Positions 4,820-5,497 of a DNA stretch of 5,497 bases are shown in pieces. Within the stretch, counting starts at the first letter, position 1. Every line of letters begins with the position of its first letter. Location of the stretch: positions 1 through 5,497 of the forward strand of contig JAIXZQ010000380.1 of NCBI GenBank assembly GCA_027489475.1. The letters are read 5' to 3'. The translations under genes were made by a program, and so were the position numbers. The notes below the pieces were generated by a model. It ran no database searches. It was not told where the DNA came from and saw only the letters and a list, made by a program, of their open reading frames with translations. The DNA is from Methylophilus sp. Lineage in GTDB: Bacteria > Pseudomonadota > Gammaproteobacteria > Burkholderiales > Methylophilaceae.

Positions 4820-5497
4820 ATGACCACGCACACGCCCTCGCGCCGTTTGGCGAATCACAACGACGCAAGTGTCGCCGATGTCGACATGCCAGCAGCGCGT
4901 CCTGCCAGTGAGCGCGTGACCATAGTACGCAGTGATGAGGCGTCAGAAACGCAGCGTATCGATAATTTTTTAGCCAAAATGCTTAAAGGCGTGCCCAAGA
5001 GCCATATCTATCGAATTGTGCGTAGCGGCGAAGTCCGCGTGAATAAAAAACGTGTTGAGGCAGAATATCGATTGCAATTGGGCGACGAGGTGCGCATTCC
5101 GCCCATACGCTTGGCCGAGCGCCCCGTATCTGCATCAACGCCCTCACATCTCCCCACCAAACTGCGATTGGCTTACCACGTCATTTTTGAAGATGAGGCC
5201 ATGTTGGCGTTAAACAAACCCGCTGGCATGGCGGTGCACGGGGGCAGCGGGATCAGTCTGGGCGTGATTGAGCAATTACGCCTAGAACGTCCACAGGCAA
5301 AATTTCTTGAGCTGGTGCACCGACTCGACCGAGAAACCTCAGGCGTACTCATGATTGCTAAAAAGCGCTCGGCACTGACAGCGTTGCATGAGGCCATGCG
5401 ACATCATCAGATGGAGAAACGCTATCTCATGGTGGTTAATGGTCACTGGCAAGACGTACGTAAGAAAGTCATGCTGGATCCGCCAAAATGCTTAACC
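4820..5497 (+). CDS. rluC: 23S rRNA pseudouridine synthase RluC, cut by the right edge
   Basis: RluC converts uridines 955, 2504 and 2580 (E. coli numbering) of 23S rRNA to pseudouridine in the cytoplasm. The 226 codons present show an S4 RNA-binding domain (about 46-95: QRIDNFLAKMLKGVPKSHIY, then SGEVRVNKKR and GDEVRIPP), a short linker, and the RluA-type catalytic domain with LNKPAGMAVHGGSG (131-144) and the catalytic motif HRLDRETSG (168-176), in which Asp170 is the nucleophile. The close match to E. coli RluC in the S4 domain and VHGGSG favours RluC over RluA or RluD. The ATG at 4820 gives a leading segment about 26 residues longer than in E. coli, and no clear Shine-Dalgarno precedes it. 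ATG at 4886 or GTG at 4916 are alternatives, and an in-frame TAA lies at 4793. The C-terminal part, probably about 90-100 residues, lies outside. The gene is divergent from rne, as in other proteobacteria. Confidence 0.95.
   Translation, partial: MTTHTPSRRLANHNDASVADVDMPAARPASERVTIVRSDEASETQRIDNFLAKMLKGVPKSHIYRIVRSGEVRVNKKRVEAEYRLQLGDEVRIPPIRLAERPVSASTPSHLPTKLRLAYHVIFEDEAMLALNKPAGMAVHGGSGISLGVIEQLRLERPQAKFLELVHRLDRETSGVLMIAKKRSALTALHEAMRHHQMEKRYLMVVNGHWQDVRKKVMLDPPKCLT

Overview
The window holds two complete and two partial chromosomal housekeeping genes, most likely from a betaproteobacterium. The RNase E N-terminus (MKRMLFNATQ, then VDGQKLIDLDIE) and its overall length of 907 residues fit the betaproteobacterial form of the enzyme. 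A methylotroph-like or Nitrosomonadales-type lineage is possible, but that is a guess. Base composition is balanced to moderately GC-rich. I see no mobile element, tRNA, rRNA, CRISPR array or foreign gene.

Layout from left to right. (1) 1-857, minus strand: the N-terminal ~285 codons of glycogen synthase (glgA), running off the left edge. (2) 858-947: a short divergent intergenic region with a compact stem-loop and a candidate promoter. (3) 948-1328, plus strand: crcB, a small fluoride channel. (4) 1329-1499: the crcB/rne convergent junction, with a strong intrinsic terminator reading in the rne direction and a second hairpin closer to the rne stop codon. (5) 1500-4223, minus strand: rne, complete RNase E with a conserved catalytic half and a long disordered C-terminal half. 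(6) 4224-4819: a ~600-base divergent intergenic region, most of it probably the rne 5' leader, with several inverted repeats. (7) 4820-5497, plus strand: rluC, a 23S rRNA pseudouridine synthase, cut by the right edge.

Divergent rne and rluC is the arrangement known from other proteobacteria. RNase E processes rRNA and turns over mRNA, and RluC modifies 23S rRNA, so the right half concerns RNA metabolism. glgA (glycogen storage) and crcB (fluoride export) have no evident functional link to it.

I found no convincing undescribed multi-gene system. The observations most worth checking are three degenerate tandem modules of about 45 residues at the C-terminal end of RNase E, each with a basic patch followed by G-[IL]-x-[LM]-V-E-T, and the long structured rne leader, where a local hairpin competes with a possible pairing next to the start codon.
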